A stretch of 64,000 nucleotides of DNA from positions 17,475 to 81,474 of the forward strand of contig QCFO01000009.1 in NCBI GenBank assembly GCA_003280225.1, written 5' to 3'. The translations under genes and the position numbers were made by a program. Under the pieces are notes generated by a model that saw only the letters and a program-made list of their open reading frames with translations, was not told where the DNA came from and did no database searches. Origin of the DNA: Prochlorococcus sp. AG-363-K07. Lineage in GTDB: Bacteria > Cyanobacteriota > Cyanobacteriia > PCC-6307 > Cyanobiaceae. Below, piece after piece: positions 54,753 to 64,000 of this stretch; the stretch's first letter is position 1, and the number at the start of each line of letters is the position of its first letter.

Positions 54753-56141
54753 TCACTTGTTTTTCGTATTTGACAAGTAAGGCTGCATCAATAGAATCAG
54801 AACGATGCAAATTATAGTTAAAGCTCCGGAAACCTCCGTCCACCCTCCAAGACCAAACTTAGTAATTGCTATTGGTGCAAGAACAGTAACAAGTCCTCCC
54901 GAAAGAAATGGCTGTAAGAAAAGACGTGTTGAAGAAAAGATAGGTAACGTACTTGTAACGTTTCTTGGGTCAGCAAGTCTGAGTAACAAAATTCCACTTG
55001 CTGCAACACCTGTAGCATTACCAAATTCAGCAATAGATCTTTCAAACCACTCTTCTTTAAAAGTATATCTAGCAACAAAAAACATCCCTAACAAGTTCCA
55101 GGTCAAACCAGAAACAGATAAAATAGCGAGTGGCAACCAATCGTTTAAAAGTACTGGCAAGTTGACACTGGCCAATGCGGTAGTGATAAGAAGATCAGTA
55201 GAAAGTGTTGCTATATCTCGGTGTAATAATTCAGAAATTAAATCTTCCTTGTTGAATTTTTCCAGTAAATATCGAATAAACAAAGATCCCAATAGTGCAA
55301 GAGGAAATACTGGAAAAACCAGTATAACTTCCTGAAAAATGCCTCCCAAAAAAGGGGCTAATTGCCTTAGGACATACAGCATTAAAGCCCCAAGTAGAAC
55401 TGCCATACCGGCAAAAGCAAGGTTAATAGCAAGTTCCCTTGACTTTTCGAAAAAACTACCTTGAATTTCTAATTCACCAAGATCTGAGTTTTCTTGAGAC
55501 GCTTGAGGTGTCACCCAACCACGCCAACGAGCCACTACAACCAAAGCACTACCTATCACAGTCGAAGAAAATAAACCTACTGTTGCCATAGCCAACCCAA
55601 GATCAAGGCCTTGGGGAAATCCAAGTTTCGCGTAACTTTCACCCATGATTGCAGCTGCACCATGGCCTCCCTCAAAGCCGACTTCAATAAGACATCCCAT
55701 TAAAGGGTCTACCCCTAAAAAAGGAATCAAAAAAAACAAAACTACCAATCCACCAACTAAATATTGGCCAAATCCAAGTAAAAGAGCTAGTAAAGCTTGT
55801 GAAGTTACTGGTTTCCATAAACCTTGCCCACTTGGAATAGGTCTACCAAGCATCAACGAAGCAAAAACTAAGGTCAATAAAGGAGAAGGAAGTTTTACCC
55901 ATATATCAGTAACCTCTTCTGGCAATAAGGGGATTTGGCCATAAGGGCCGATCACTAAAGCCCCCAATCCAGCAATTAACGCGATAGGAATACCGATCCT
56001 TTCTAATCGAACTGCCATTTCAAACCTTCTGCCAACACTCAATAAAAAAGCCAACACACAAAAAAGCACTATTGCTAACGAAAAAGCAGTCGATGCATTC
56101 GCAAACAGGAAATCACTAAGCGTTTTCAGGATCAAATACAT
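54753..56141 (-). CDS. GltS-type sodium/glutamate symporter-like carrier
   Basis: About 462 aa from ATG at 56141 (TTG at 56159 is an alternative). About 10-12 membrane spans in two inverted halves. The family motif GFEGGHGAAAIMGESYAKLG is near residues 152-171. The second half has ATGVAASGILLLRLADP, a matching re-entrant block. It is likely a Na+-coupled carrier of glutamate or a related acid. Confidence 0.85.
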   Translation of the reverse strand: MYLILKTLSDFLFANASTAFSLAIVLFCVLAFLLSVGRRFEMAVRLERIGIPIALIAGLGALVIGPYGQIPLLPEEVTDIWVKLPSPLLTLVFASLMLGRPIPSGQGLWKPVTSQALLALLLGFGQYLVGGLVVLFFLIPFLGVDPLMGCLIEVGFEGGHGAAAIMGESYAKLGFPQGLDLGLAMATVGLFSSTVIGSALVVVARWRGWVTPQASQENSDLGELEIQGSFFEKSRELAINLAFAGMAVLLGALMLYVLRQLAPFLGGIFQEVILVFPVFPLALLGSLFIRYLLEKFNKEDLISELLHRDIATLSTDLLITTALASVNLPVLLNDWLPLAILSVSGLTWNLLGMFFVARYTFKEEWFERSIAEFGNATGVAASGILLLRLADPRNVTSTLPIFSSTRLFLQPFLSGGLVTVLAPIAITKFGLGGWTEVSGALTIICIVLILLMQPYLSNTKNK

Positions 56142-56375
56142 CGTCCCAATCTTTAGCAAAGAATGGTCAACTAATTAATATTACTTTTAAACATAGAATT
56201 AGTAAAATTAATTCAATTAATGATTATATGATAAAAAACAGCTCTTAAAATATCTTCAGTACAATTGCTGTAATTTTAAATAAATCTTTGTCTAATTACT
56301 ATTAGAGAAAATAAACTCCTGATTAGTTCAATTGGATACTGCATGTTTGAACTTGACCCAAAAATCTTTATTAAC

Positions 56376-56495
56376 TTAAACCAAAAACAATAAAATAATC
56401 GCCTGAAAAAGTAATTCCGCAAGCCCGAGCTTTATCTTAAGGTCTTTAGCAGGCCTTGGATGAGAACCCGAAAGACCAAAAGAGGAGTAACTCAC
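56376..56495 (-). CDS. Small membrane protein (39 aa)
   Basis: GTG start at 56495, preceded by GGGAGG four bases upstream, a good ribosome-binding site. The peptide has a polar start (SYSSFGLSGSHPRPAKD), a basic turn (LKIKLG) and a C-terminal membrane helix (LAELLFQAIILLFLV). Size and order resemble the very small thylakoid subunits, but no known one matches. It is shorter than common ORF cut-offs. Confidence 0.6.
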   Translation of the reverse strand: MSYSSFGLSGSHPRPAKDLKIKLGLAELLFQAIILLFLV

Positions 56496-57046
56496 CGCCT
56501 CCCTTGAGTATGGGACTCGCAAATCTGATCTAACCATTTCTTATTGTGCCGCACCCAATTGAGCCTTATAAAAAGGAATTAAGCAACTACTGCATGTAGT
56601 GCCCATGGGCTCTACTATCACTACATCCAGTATTCATTAGGTCTGAACTAAAGTTATTGTCTTACTGCGCTGAAGTAAATCAGCACAAATCAAAGGCAAT
56701 CTCATCAAATTGACGTTTAACAGTGAAGTCTTTGGGCTTGTTGGTACATGGTCAAAAGCATAGCCATAATGCCAGACCTTAAAGATTAGAGGAAATCATC
56801 GACCTTCATGGAAATCCCACCATCACATTGCCTTATGAATCGTCAATGAAATGAGATCAAGGCATTAGCTAGAAATCCCCCCTCCCCTAAAAGAATAAAG
56901 TCCCAATCAAACAACCCAATGAACTCTCCTAATAGGTGTAATAGTGCAAAGCATTTATTAATTCTTAGATTTTCTTTGAAATAACCAGAATAGGGGTTAG
57001 CGTAAAAAGATTGCTTAAACAAAAAGCAACAATTCCCTAACTACCA
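56496..57046. other. Long intergenic region, partly structured
   Basis: 551 bases. Around 56570-56640 several complementary words occur (for example CTGCATGTAGTG and CACTACATCC), but I cannot draw a known RNA family. No protein frame beyond the small gene to the left. An uncharacterised RNA is possible. Confidence 0.35.
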
Positions 57047-57220
57047 GTGTCTCAAGAACAATCACCCCAGCAGGAGCCCAAGTGGGATTACACCTCCAGC
57101 AAACAAAACATGATTACAGGAGGCCTAGTTGTTGGAGGCAACCTCCTGCTACTCGTGACCTATCTTCTCTATCGCTCAGTGCCTGCTGTTCATCAATTCA
57201 TCTCGGGTAAACCAATATGA
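57047..57220 (+). CDS. Small membrane protein (57 aa)
   Basis: GTG at 57047. A polar, Gln-rich N-terminus (SQEQSPQQEPKWDYTSSK) precedes one membrane helix (GGLVVGGNLLLLVTYLLYRS). Both ends look well formed and the composition is unlike random AT-rich DNA. The family is not recognised. Confidence 0.6.
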   Translation: MSQEQSPQQEPKWDYTSSKQNMITGGLVVGGNLLLLVTYLLYRSVPAVHQFISGKPI

Positions 57221-57504
57221 TTTCAAATACAATTTAATCAAGTAGCTAAAAAGGTCTCTCTTCACTAATAAATCAAAGAGAAAAACTCCTCCAACTCATT
57301 GCTTTACGAAGCAATTCATCAAAAAGTTTTAAAACTACGTTGGTTCTGACTGTTCAAACCAATTGTATTTTTAGCTTTTATAATGGGTAAAAGACCTACA
57401 TATCCCTTCTCAAAAAAGGTGCGAAATCATAGGTTTTATGGATAAAAATCCTATCCATTACAAAACCTACTCAAAAAACGGACTTGATCGGCTAGCTTCA
57501 GTAC

Positions 57505-57693
57505 ATGATTACTGTCTTAAAAACTATGGCTGGCGGACCAATGCTTCAATTATGGGACACTTTGCTCCCTTTAGTTAAGGATTTAAGAGTAAGATTTGCC
57601 CTAGCAATGATGGGGAATGTAGTAGTCCTCTTCTTTCTAGTGAGTTATTTCAAGAAATTCATCCCCGATCTGCCTTCAGAATTGATTAGCTAA
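57505..57693 (+). CDS. Small membrane protein (62 aa)
   Basis: ATG at 57505. Amphipathic N-terminal part (LQLWDTLLPLVKDLRVRF), then one membrane helix (ALAMMGNVVVLFFLVSYF) and a short polar tail. The upstream hairpin at 57431-57468 may be a leader structure. Function unknown. Confidence 0.55.
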   Translation: MITVLKTMAGGPMLQLWDTLLPLVKDLRVRFALAMMGNVVVLFFLVSYFKKFIPDLPSELIS

Positions 57694-57826
57694 ACCCCAA
57701 AGAGAATCTCTAAAAGGCTGGTCATAAATATTCTTTAACAAAAATTCCATTAAACCTTGAATAAATATAAAGCATTGAGCACCTCCTTTGTTCTTTAATT
57801 ATCTCAAGGGGAAAGCAAAGCTTCTC

Positions 57827-58003
57827 ATGAATCGAGATTTAAGGATGGAGGGTCAAGCAAGTCTTGAAATGGCCACCGAGGCCTTCTATAGGGATCAGGC
57901 AATTTCTTATCGAAATTCGCGAGAATATAGTGAAATGATAAAGCTCTATCCAGTCCTAAAACATACCATTGGAGAATGTAAAGATGAGCGCTTTGTGGCT
58001 TAG
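57827..58003 (+). CDS. Small helical hypothetical protein (58 aa)
   Basis: ATG at 57827 (MNRDLRMEGQASLEM); the frame extends 13 codons to TTG at 57788. It is soluble and helical, rich in Glu, Arg and Tyr, with no membrane segment. It converges with the HTH-like gene. Family unknown. Confidence 0.5.
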   Translation: MNRDLRMEGQASLEMATEAFYRDQAISYRNSREYSEMIKLYPVLKHTIGECKDERFVA

Positions 58004-58044
58004 TAAACCACAAGAAGCAATGACTCTTTTATTAAGACTTTAGG

Positions 58045-58281
58045 TTATGCTGCAAACTTATTTATAGGTGCATCTTCCGAAAGCCAATAGTCAATCTCTT
58101 CTTCACACCAAGACAAATGGTATATCACTTCGGGTTTCCAAGGTGATGAATCTGAGTTTAAAGAGCTTCGCCAGTGTGTACCTGGCTTGAGATAGCCAAC
58201 TTCTCTCCAGAGTTGAAGCGTTTCTTCTTTAACTCCTAATTTCTTACTGGCTTCATGTTCTGAAAGCCAAGGACCTTCCAT
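58045..58281 (-). CDS. Small HTH (excisionase/MerR-like) protein
   Basis: 78 aa, ATG at 58281. Residues 4-30 resemble a MerR/excisionase helix-turn-helix: LSEHEASKKLGVKEETLQLW, then GYLKPGTHW. Such small proteins bind DNA and may direct integration/excision or act as regulators. No recombinase is adjacent here. Confidence 0.65.
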   Translation of the reverse strand: MEGPWLSEHEASKKLGVKEETLQLWREVGYLKPGTHWRSSLNSDSSPWKPEVIYHLSWCEEEIDYWLSEDAPINKFAA

Positions 58282-58394
58282 ATTGAATCAAAGAAGTTAC
58301 CCATTAATAACGCAAAACATAATCTCAGGGAAGTAAGAAGTCTCAAAATCAACTCTGACTGATATGAGCCACCTAATAAAATGCAAAATGAGAC

Positions 58395-58745
58395 TCAAGA
58401 CCAAGGCCTGATTGAATCAGCACGGCTCGGAATACATAAACCCGAATCGTCAGAAGGATGAAGACATCCATCTGGAAGATTACCCTGCAGACTGTTATTT
58501 GAATCGAATTCGTAATTATCAACAAGATTTGACTCTTCCCTATTTAAATGCAGCCAACCAGTAAGCCATTTTTTTTTGTCCTTCAACTGCTCCCATGGAA
58601 CCAGTGCAGTAGACGTTCCATCTAATACAGCCACCAAAGAGACCCAACGATTGGGTCCTTCCCCTCCATAGTTGATAGCAACAAAATGCCTAAACCCTTT
58701 AACAGGACTAGTGCTTGTCCAGGATTTATTAGGAGGCCAATTCAT
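58395..58745 (-). CDS. DUF2389/TIGR02450-like protein
   Basis: 116 aa, ATG at 58745. The N-terminal part SWTSTSPVKGFRHFVAIN with WVSLVAVLDG and VPWEQLKDKKKWLTGWL matches a Trp-rich family of about 70 residues. The C-terminal 45 residues are polar and could be a lineage extension. Soluble; function unknown. Confidence 0.65.
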   Translation of the reverse strand: MNWPPNKSWTSTSPVKGFRHFVAINYGGEGPNRWVSLVAVLDGTSTALVPWEQLKDKKKWLTGWLHLNREESNLVDNYEFDSNNSLQGNLPDGCLHPSDDSGLCIPSRADSIRPWS

Positions 58746-58838
58746 AATAAAATCTTTTGTAAAGATTATCTTATCAATTTCAGAATGAGATGAAGGTGCA
58801 AAAAATTGTCAGCCAAATAATAAGTAGAAGATAATCTA

Positions 58839-58973
58839 TCACCTCTTCACATCATGAGCACAACCGTCTCCTTCGTAATTCTCACTATCATAATAACCAT
58901 TTCTAGTGCCGAAATAAACAGTTGCAATAACAAATGGTAAGGAGAGCCAAATAAGAGAAATGGAAAGATTCAC
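58839..58973 (-). CDS. Small membrane protein (44 aa)
   Basis: GTG at 58973. One membrane helix (LSISLIWLSLPFVIATVYF) is followed by a polar tail (GTRNGYYDSENYEGDG and then HDVKR). The topology (N-terminus outside, short charged C-terminus) resembles small photosynthetic subunits, but I do not recognise the sequence. Confidence 0.6.
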   Translation of the reverse strand: MNLSISLIWLSLPFVIATVYFGTRNGYYDSENYEGDGCAHDVKR

Positions 58974-59276
58974 ACATATTTATTGATCTCTTAGAAATTT
59001 AAACCCTTTAAACAAATTAATAGCAGAAATTATAAAAAAGCTTAATCATTTGCTTTGGATGGATACATCGTCTAACTAAAACATACGTATATATTATGCA
59101 TCTTATGAAAATTGAAGTATAAAAAGCTTAGGAATTAGAGAGATCTAACGAAAATTGCTTGTTTCTATTAGGCCAACTTAAAACAGAATCGTTGATTTTT
59201 ATTTGAACAATTCTTAGCCAAATGCAATTATATAAGCAACTTAAAGCAATGAATGAATATTTAAAGGCCTAGTATT
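58974..59276. other. Intergenic region, no supported feature
   Basis: 303 bases, AT-rich, without an open frame, strong hairpin or repeat that I can see. Confidence 0.45.
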
Positions 59277-59606
59277 CTATTTACGAGTTCGATATCTTGG
59301 TTCAAACTCGCGGCGAGCAGCTTCTGTTCTCAGGAGAATCTGCCTTGCAGCACTTGTAATGCTGTAACGAAGTGCTTTCCCTGACTTAAACATAGCCTCT
59401 CCAACAGCCTTAGTCCTAGTAAGTTCGATTTGATAAGCCCTTGCAATAGCCCTTTCTGCATCAACATTTGCAAGTTTGGCCTGCAAAGCAAGTCTTTCTG
59501 TTTTGGACTTAGGGAGGACTGTAGGAGAGCTCTCAGGCTCGGCCCAGCGCCATAACCAATTCGTCTTGGTTTTAGTGATCGCTGCGGATTTCTTGTTCAT
59601 TTCCAT
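59277..59606 (-). CDS. Small basic hypothetical protein (109 aa)
   Basis: ATG at 59606 (or 59600). Very basic, rich in Ala, Arg and Lys, with helical heptad-like patterns (RLALQAKLANVDAERAIARA). It may bind nucleic acid or act as a structural rod; no domain is recognised. Confidence 0.6.
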   Translation of the reverse strand: MEMNKKSAAITKTKTNWLWRWAEPESSPTVLPKSKTERLALQAKLANVDAERAIARAYQIELTRTKAVGEAMFKSGKALRYSITSAARQILLRTEAARREFEPRYRTRK

Positions 59607-59980
59607 AGTTCCTTCCTATTACACAAATACGCCAAAGTTGATTTAACAAAGATTAGCGCTCCAACACGACTAAGGAAACTTGTGAAGAGCACTATTTAAA
59701 CAGGTCTAGCCATATTGCATACCACTCTCAATTTTCAGCAGAGGCCACCTCTTAAACAAGTCAATTAATCCCTACAAGGCAAGGCTACAAAATCACACAT
59801 AGATATATCTAAACTAATTATCAAATCAACTTTAATCTTATCAATGATCTATAAATTAAAAGAATTAATCTAAAAATAGATCAATTCTTCACTAGCACCT
59901 CAATAAAATCAAGAAGAAATCCAAATAGTCTTAATTTCACGTCATGTATTTGCTGTTAAAATCGGGCAGAATCAAGCTTA
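59607..59980. other. Intergenic region, no supported feature
   Basis: 374 bases, very AT-rich, nothing recognisable on either strand. Confidence 0.45.
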
Positions 59981-60319
59981 TTAATCAAGAATATTATAGA
60001 GAAAAGACTTCCTACATAAATTCAATACTCTTTTAATTTCTTGCAGTTTTACTTCATTAGGAATAATCGACTGATCTAGGTCCTTTGGTATTACAAGTTT
60101 ATCAGATTGATTTAATCGAACACGAGAAGCAAACCAAGTTCCATGAGACTTAATTGAGGCTCGACAAAATATTTTATTTGATAATGAATCTATCTTTCGC
60201 TCTATAATCCAATCATCTAACTTCTCTAAAAGAGTGTACCTATCAAGCCCAGCCTCCGCAGGCAAATTCACACTTAGTGTAAGTAGAATTATAGCGCAAT
60301 ACTTATTAAAATATTTCAT
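59981..60319 (-). CDS. Small exported hypothetical protein
   Basis: ATG at 60319 gives 112 aa; the frame reaches 60346. Residues 1-21 are a signal peptide (YCAIILLTLSVNLPAEA). The mature part has two cysteines (KIFCRASI and LNLCRKSF) that could pair. Soluble after export; family unknown. Confidence 0.6.
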   Translation of the reverse strand: MKYFNKYCAIILLTLSVNLPAEAGLDRYTLLEKLDDWIIERKIDSLSNKIFCRASIKSHGTWFASRVRLNQSDKLVIPKDLDQSIIPNEVKLQEIKRVLNLCRKSFLYNILD

Positions 60320-60617
60320 ACCAGTAGTAATCCATGCCAGATACATTCTAATAAAATTTCACGATTAAGGCAATCATTTCAAGTCAATATGAACAGAACT
60401 TAGCTAACCAGGATTATAATTACGTGAATAAATAGTAATAAGGATTTAAATGTGTAATTGAAATAATTGCATGAATAAATCTGGACTGAGAATATTGAAT
60501 CAATTGCCTTAGATCAATGTGTCAAGTTAAAGATTAATCCCATTTAAACTTGCCATAAAGCATTATATTTATTCTCTTGAAAATAAGGGCTATTTTTGTT
60601 GGCCCTAAATAATCAAT

Positions 60618-60734
60618 TCAGCCTAAAAGGTGAAGATCCAACCTTCCTATAAGCCAAATCCCAAAAGCAACCTTGACACCAGTTGCTAAAAGCCCCCAAC
60701 CTAAAAGTTGTTTCTTAGACAAACCAAAAAGCAT
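60618..60734 (-). CDS. Small membrane protein (38 aa)
   Basis: ATG at 60734. The sequence starts MLFGLSKKQLLGWGLLATG, then a membrane helix (VKVAFGIWLIGRL) and a short basic tail. It is followed by a hairpin (AGGGC at 60586-60590 and GCCCT at 60602-60606) that may stop transcription. Its size resembles tiny thylakoid proteins, but the family is not recognised. Confidence 0.6.
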   Translation of the reverse strand: MLFGLSKKQLLGWGLLATGVKVAFGIWLIGRLDLHLLG

Positions 60735-60823
60735 TTATACAAAAGCTGGTTGGACTGTTCTACCTTACCAGAGCCCATATTTGTGAAACATAACATTTCA
60801 ACATGAAATCAACGGATTGTCAC

Positions 60824-61702
60824 TCACCAAAGAGCCAATCCCACGCCAAAGACAGAGAGGAAAGCAGAGCCAAGACCTGCTTTATTTAACTTTTCTCCTT
60901 CATAGCCAGATAATAAACTAGCCATTACTGGTCCCATACTTAAAAGTGTAATAGCTTTGCCAAGAGGAAGAGTTTGAATTGTAATTTGTTGCAGTAAAAT
61001 TGCTAAATTAGTCCCTACAAAGGTAGCAACAAGTAATCTTGAAAGATGAATGCTTTTAGAACTAAAAAATCGCTTCCTAATGAACCCCTGATAGACCAAA
61101 AAAGGTGTGAGCGTAATGAAAGAACTTAAAAGTCGAAAAGATGATGTCTGCAATGGGGACACTTCTCCCCCTAAAAGCACCAATCTGGAAAGCATTGCGC
61201 CAAGAAGACCAAATAAAACTGACCCAAAAGCAAGTACAAAGCCCTTACTTTGAGAAGTTAAATCGCCTTTTCTAAAAGCAGGTTTTGGCGGGGGTGACTG
61301 TAATGCGACCCAAACTACAGAACAGGAAACAAGAAAAGTACCGATCCAAGCTGTTGTTGAAGGTATTTCTGCAAGAAAGATTTTGCCTAAGAAAATTGCC
61401 AATACTGGAGAAACTGCCTCAATAGTTAAAGTTCGACGCGTCCCCAATCGATTCAAGGCAGAGATATAACATGAATCTCCTAGTGAAATTCCAATAGTTC
61501 CACTAAGAAACAACAACCCAAATGCATGAGAACTAGCACCCCAACTACCTAAGAAAAAAACAGGTAGAAAAATAATTGTTGCCAGCCCATTCTTTATTCC
61601 GTTGAGCTGTATCGCACTAAGGCTTTTAGCGGAAGAACGCCAAATAAAACTTGCTACCGTCCAACAAAGGCTCGCTGCTAAGCCTGCGATTACTCCAGTC
61701 AT
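60824..61702 (-). CDS. EamA/DMT-superfamily transporter
   Basis: 292 aa, ATG at 61702. Ten predicted membrane spans in two repeats of about 140 residues; GDSCYISALNRLGTRRTLTI and the second-half SFRLLSSFITLTPFLV are typical EamA blocks. It is probably a drug/metabolite exporter or sugar/amino-acid exchanger; the substrate is unknown. tRNA-Lys lies 72 bases further on. Confidence 0.88.
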   Translation of the reverse strand: MTGVIAGLAASLCWTVASFIWRSSAKSLSAIQLNGIKNGLATIIFLPVFFLGSWGASSHAFGLLFLSGTIGISLGDSCYISALNRLGTRRTLTIEAVSPVLAIFLGKIFLAEIPSTTAWIGTFLVSCSVVWVALQSPPPKPAFRKGDLTSQSKGFVLAFGSVLFGLLGAMLSRLVLLGGEVSPLQTSSFRLLSSFITLTPFLVYQGFIRKRFFSSKSIHLSRLLVATFVGTNLAILLQQITIQTLPLGKAITLLSMGPVMASLLSGYEGEKLNKAGLGSAFLSVFGVGLALW

Positions 61703-61774
61703 CTATGTCCTTGACGACCAACAAGGCCACAAAAATTTAAGGGCAACTCGTTAAGAGTCTAAAGAAGGAAAAAA

Positions 61775-61846
61775 TGGGTCGCCTGAGATTCGAACTCAGG
61801 ACCAGCCGGTTAAAAGCCGGATGCTCTACCGCTGAGCTAGCGACCC
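61775..61846 (-). tRNA. tRNA-Lys (anticodon UUU)
   Basis: Reading the minus strand, the acceptor GGGTCGC pairs with GCGACCC, with discriminator A. The anticodon arm is CCGGCTTTTAACCGG with TTT in the loop, and the T-arm has GTTCGAATC. The D-loop is AGCTCAGCGGTAGAGC. Confidence 0.97.
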
Positions 61847-62088
61847 ATCCAAGAAGGATGCTTGTTAGGCACGCATGAAAATTATCATGCTGACTACCTG
61901 GAATTGAAAAGTTGCTGCCTTTTTCAGACATCAAAAGTACCAAAGGCCATTAAAGACGACATTTTCTACCTTTTAGGAACTGTGCTAATTAATCAAACGG
62001 AGGGTCTTAGTAATAAATTCTCCTCTGATTTTTACTCCCCTCTTTTCTCAGACCCAGTTAATTTGAACTCGAAGAAAGGAATGGATCT

Positions 62089-63468
62089 TTGGACGACTCA
62101 CCTTCTGTATCCGTCATTGGGGCGGGCTTAGCAGGATCAGAAGCTGCCTGGCAAATTGCTCAAGCAGGAATCAAGGTCAAACTGTTTGAAATGCGACCAG
62201 TCAAAAAGACTCCGGCTCATTACACAGGGGATTTCGCTGAGCTCGTCTGCAGCAATAGCTTTGGCTCACTAAGTAGTGATCGTGCAGCTGGTCTGCTTCA
62301 AGAAGAGCTAAGACGATTGAACTCTCTTCTTATTCGTATCGCAGACAAGCATGCAGTTCCTGCTGGAGGAGCTCTTGCAGTTGACAGAGGTAATTTCAGT
62401 CAAGAAGTCACAAAGGCCCTTACGTCAAATTCTCTTATCGAAATCAAACGATGCGAACTAAAGCAACTACCGATAGAACCTCAAACCACGGTGATAGCTA
62501 CAGGACCTCTGACTAGCCAAGACCTAGCAGAAGATCTGCAAAGAATAACTGGTCTTGAAGCTTGCCATTTTTTTGACGCTGCTAGTCCAATAATCACAGG
62601 GGAAAGTATTGACTTATCAGTTGCATTTCGAGCTAGTCGCTACGATAAGGGTGATGCTGACTACGTGAATTGCCCTTTAAATAAAAAAGAATACCTTCAA
62701 TTTAGAGATGCCCTACTTCAAGCTGAAACCGCTGCACTTAAGGACTTTGACAGAGATTCGGCTACTTTCTTTGAGGGCTGCCTTCCAATTGAAGAGTTAG
62801 CAAGACGAGGAGAGGATACTATGAGATTTGGCCCGCTAAAACCTATTGGCCTTTGGGATAAGCGCTGGGGAGATGTAAATAACAAAGATTTACGAATCGC
62901 GAAACGCGCCTATGCAGTGGTCCAACTCCGTAAAGAGGATCGAGAAGGAAGACTTTGGAACATGGTCGGATTTCAAACAAATCTGAAATGGGGAGAACAA
63001 AAACGCATCTTCAAGCTAATTCCAGGACTAGAGCAGGCTGAATTCGTTCGTCTAGGTGTTATGCATCGAAATACGTTCATTGATTCTCCGAGCCTTTTGG
63101 AACCAACTCTCCAATTTCAACAACGAAAGAATCTCTTAGCAGCAGGGCAAATAACAGGCACAGAAGGATATATTGCCGCAATTGCCGGAGGATGGCTCGC
63201 GGGGAGGAATGCAGCCTTATTAGCCTCAAATCAAAGTCCAATAAGCCTACCTGAGACCACAATGCTTGGTGCTCTAACTCAATTCATTAGTAAAAAGTGC
63301 TTCAACAAAAAAGGAAAAAACTATTTCCAACCTATGCCAGCAAATTTCGGACTATTACCTGAATTAGAAGAACGTATAAAAAATAAACGAGAGCGATATG
63401 GCGCCTATCGAGACAGATCTCTAAAAGACCTTGAATCAGTATCCAAAGTCTACAAAGTGTTTATTTAG
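62089..63468 (+). CDS. trmFO: tRNA (5-methyluridine-54) methyltransferase TrmFO
   Basis: 459 aa, start TTG at 62089; an ATG at 62081 is out of frame. FAD motif [20 protein letters not shown] is near residues 8-27, and [13 protein letters not shown] near 52-64. The C-terminal block [20 protein letters not shown] is diagnostic. It uses folate to methylate U54 of tRNA. Length is normal. Confidence 0.94.
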   Translation: MDDSPSVSVIGAGLAGSEAAWQIAQAGIKVKLFEMRPVKKTPAHYTGDFAELVCSNSFGSLSSDRAAGLLQEELRRLNSLLIRIADKHAVPAGGALAVDRGNFSQEVTKALTSNSLIEIKRCELKQLPIEPQTTVIATGPLTSQDLAEDLQRITGLEACHFFDAASPIITGESIDLSVAFRASRYDKGDADYVNCPLNKKEYLQFRDALLQAETAALKDFDRDSATFFEGCLPIEELARRGEDTMRFGPLKPIGLWDKRWGDVNNKDLRIAKRAYAVVQLRKEDREGRLWNMVGFQTNLKWGEQKRIFKLIPGLEQAEFVRLGVMHRNTFIDSPSLLEPTLQFQQRKNLLAAGQITGTEGYIAAIAGGWLAGRNAALLASNQSPISLPETTMLGALTQFISKKCFNKKGKNYFQPMPANFGLLPELEERIKNKRERYGAYRDRSLKDLESVSKVYKVFI

Positions 63469-63538
63469 CAAAGGCTGCGACTTTCAACCAATCAAAATAA
63501 CCTCAAGAACTTATCTTCAAGAAGCTGATGCCAACACA

Positions 63539-64000
63539 ATGAGTTCTGCAAACACAAACAATGAAAATTGGGATGCGGTTGTCATCGGTTCAGGCCTAGG
63601 AGGCTTAGTAACTGCAACGCAACTCGCAGCAAAAGGCGCAAAAGTTCTAGTGCTAGAGCGCTATTTAATTCCTGGTGGTAGTGGTGGCTCCTTTACCAGG
63701 GAGGGATTTACCTTTGATGTAGGTGCCTCAATGATTTTTGGTTTTGGAGAAAAGGGATACACAAATTTGCTCACACGTGCAGTAAAGGCGGTAGGAGAAA
63801 CAGTAGAAACTTTTCCAGATCCAGTACAACTCGAATATCATCTTCCCAATAATTTAAATATCTCTGTTGATAGGAATTACAATCAATTTATTTCTGATCT
63901 AACGCACCTATTTCCAGAAGAAGCCAATGGCATCCGGCGTTTCTATGATATTTGCTGGTCAGTATTTAACTGCCTTGATTCAATGCCTTTGCTTTCAATT
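63539..64000 (+). CDS. crtH: Carotenoid isomerase/desaturase family (CRTISO-like), N-terminal part
   Basis: The gene starts with ATG at 63539 and runs off the right edge; 154 residues are visible. FAD motif VVIGSGLGGLVTATQLAAKG is near residues 15-34, followed by LERYLIPGGSGGSF and GFTFDVGASMIFGFG. This matches prolycopene isomerase (CrtH), which converts poly-cis-lycopene to all-trans-lycopene; other members of the family are desaturases or ketolases. It fits with crtL in the same window. Confidence 0.85.
   Translation, partial: MSSANTNNENWDAVVIGSGLGGLVTATQLAAKGAKVLVLERYLIPGGSGGSFTREGFTFDVGASMIFGFGEKGYTNLLTRAVKAVGETVETFPDPVQLEYHLPNNLNISVDRNYNQFISDLTHLFPEEANGIRRFYDICWSVFNCLDSMPLLSI

Noticed and set aside
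56400..56660. Possible structural RNA (6S, RNase P or tmRNA)
   Set aside because: No diagnostic block of these families; part of it is the coding frame of a 39-aa protein.
57431..57468. Hairpin with AGGTTTTATGGATA and TATCCATTACAAAACCT
   Set aside because: The stem has a three-base insertion and there is no T-run; kept only as a possible leader structure.

Overview
The window looks like a chromosome segment of a low-light-type Prochlorococcus, or a very close marine picocyanobacterium. The DNA is AT-rich and there are many very short membrane or secreted proteins. Cyanobacterial families include lycopene cyclase, a CRTISO-like carotenoid isomerase, a CPP1-like J-domain protein, DUF3531, DUF2811, DUF3721, class II B12-dependent ribonucleotide reductase and CbiX. 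No strain can be named from the sequence alone.

Layout. 1-9746 is conserved core: the end of an SGNH hydrolase, DUF92, rsmE, DUF3531, an ABC ATPase followed by hslO, a CPP1-like protein, prfC, a methyltransferase and nrdJ. 9900-20800 is a low-density accessory zone. It holds many small genes, a tyrosine recombinase beside tRNA-Ser(UGA), a 220-bp duplicated module with cyanobacterial LexA-type boxes, an inverted duplicate of a small acidic membrane-protein gene around the recombinase and tRNA, a manganese/zinc-type binding lipoprotein, a cobalamin riboswitch with hupE, and a DUF3721 trio. 21000-28800 carries SemiSWEET, a pentapeptide protein, a GMC oxidoreductase, DUF2811, cbiX, an FAD oxidase and a SulP transporter. 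29000-33000 is a complete polar amino-acid ABC transporter with two tiny embedded or appended ORFs. 33100-38900 has a Lys/Ala/Glu-rich coil protein, an AlkB-like oxygenase, an APH/P-loop fusion and a metA-metY methionine pair. 39000-47980 has a sugar-kinase-like protein, an unknown 503-aa protein and a GgpP-like phosphatase, then ArsS-like radical SAM, a Fur regulator, an isochorismatase-like hydrolase, MscS and an LPOR-like SDR. 48400-56160 has lycopene cyclase with an SDR, a metallo-beta-lactamase-fold/membrane/GST/dehydrogenase run and a GltS-type carrier. 56300-60750 is another zone of very small membrane proteins. The window ends with an EamA transporter, tRNA-Lys, trmFO and the start of a carotenoid isomerase.

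Themes. B12 appears three times: CbiX (cobalt or nickel insertion), HupE under a B12 riboswitch (probable cobalt uptake) and NrdJ (B12-dependent). MetA has the Glu expected for acetyl-CoA use, which fits the adjacent O-acetylhomoserine sulfhydrylase MetY. The most unusual signal is at 11911-12271. A LexA-type box precedes two overlapping frames that an in-phase A_AAA_AAG slippery heptamer would join by a -1 frameshift into a 111-residue protein with a Cys/His cluster. A decayed second copy lies at 10671-10886 with its own LexA-type box.
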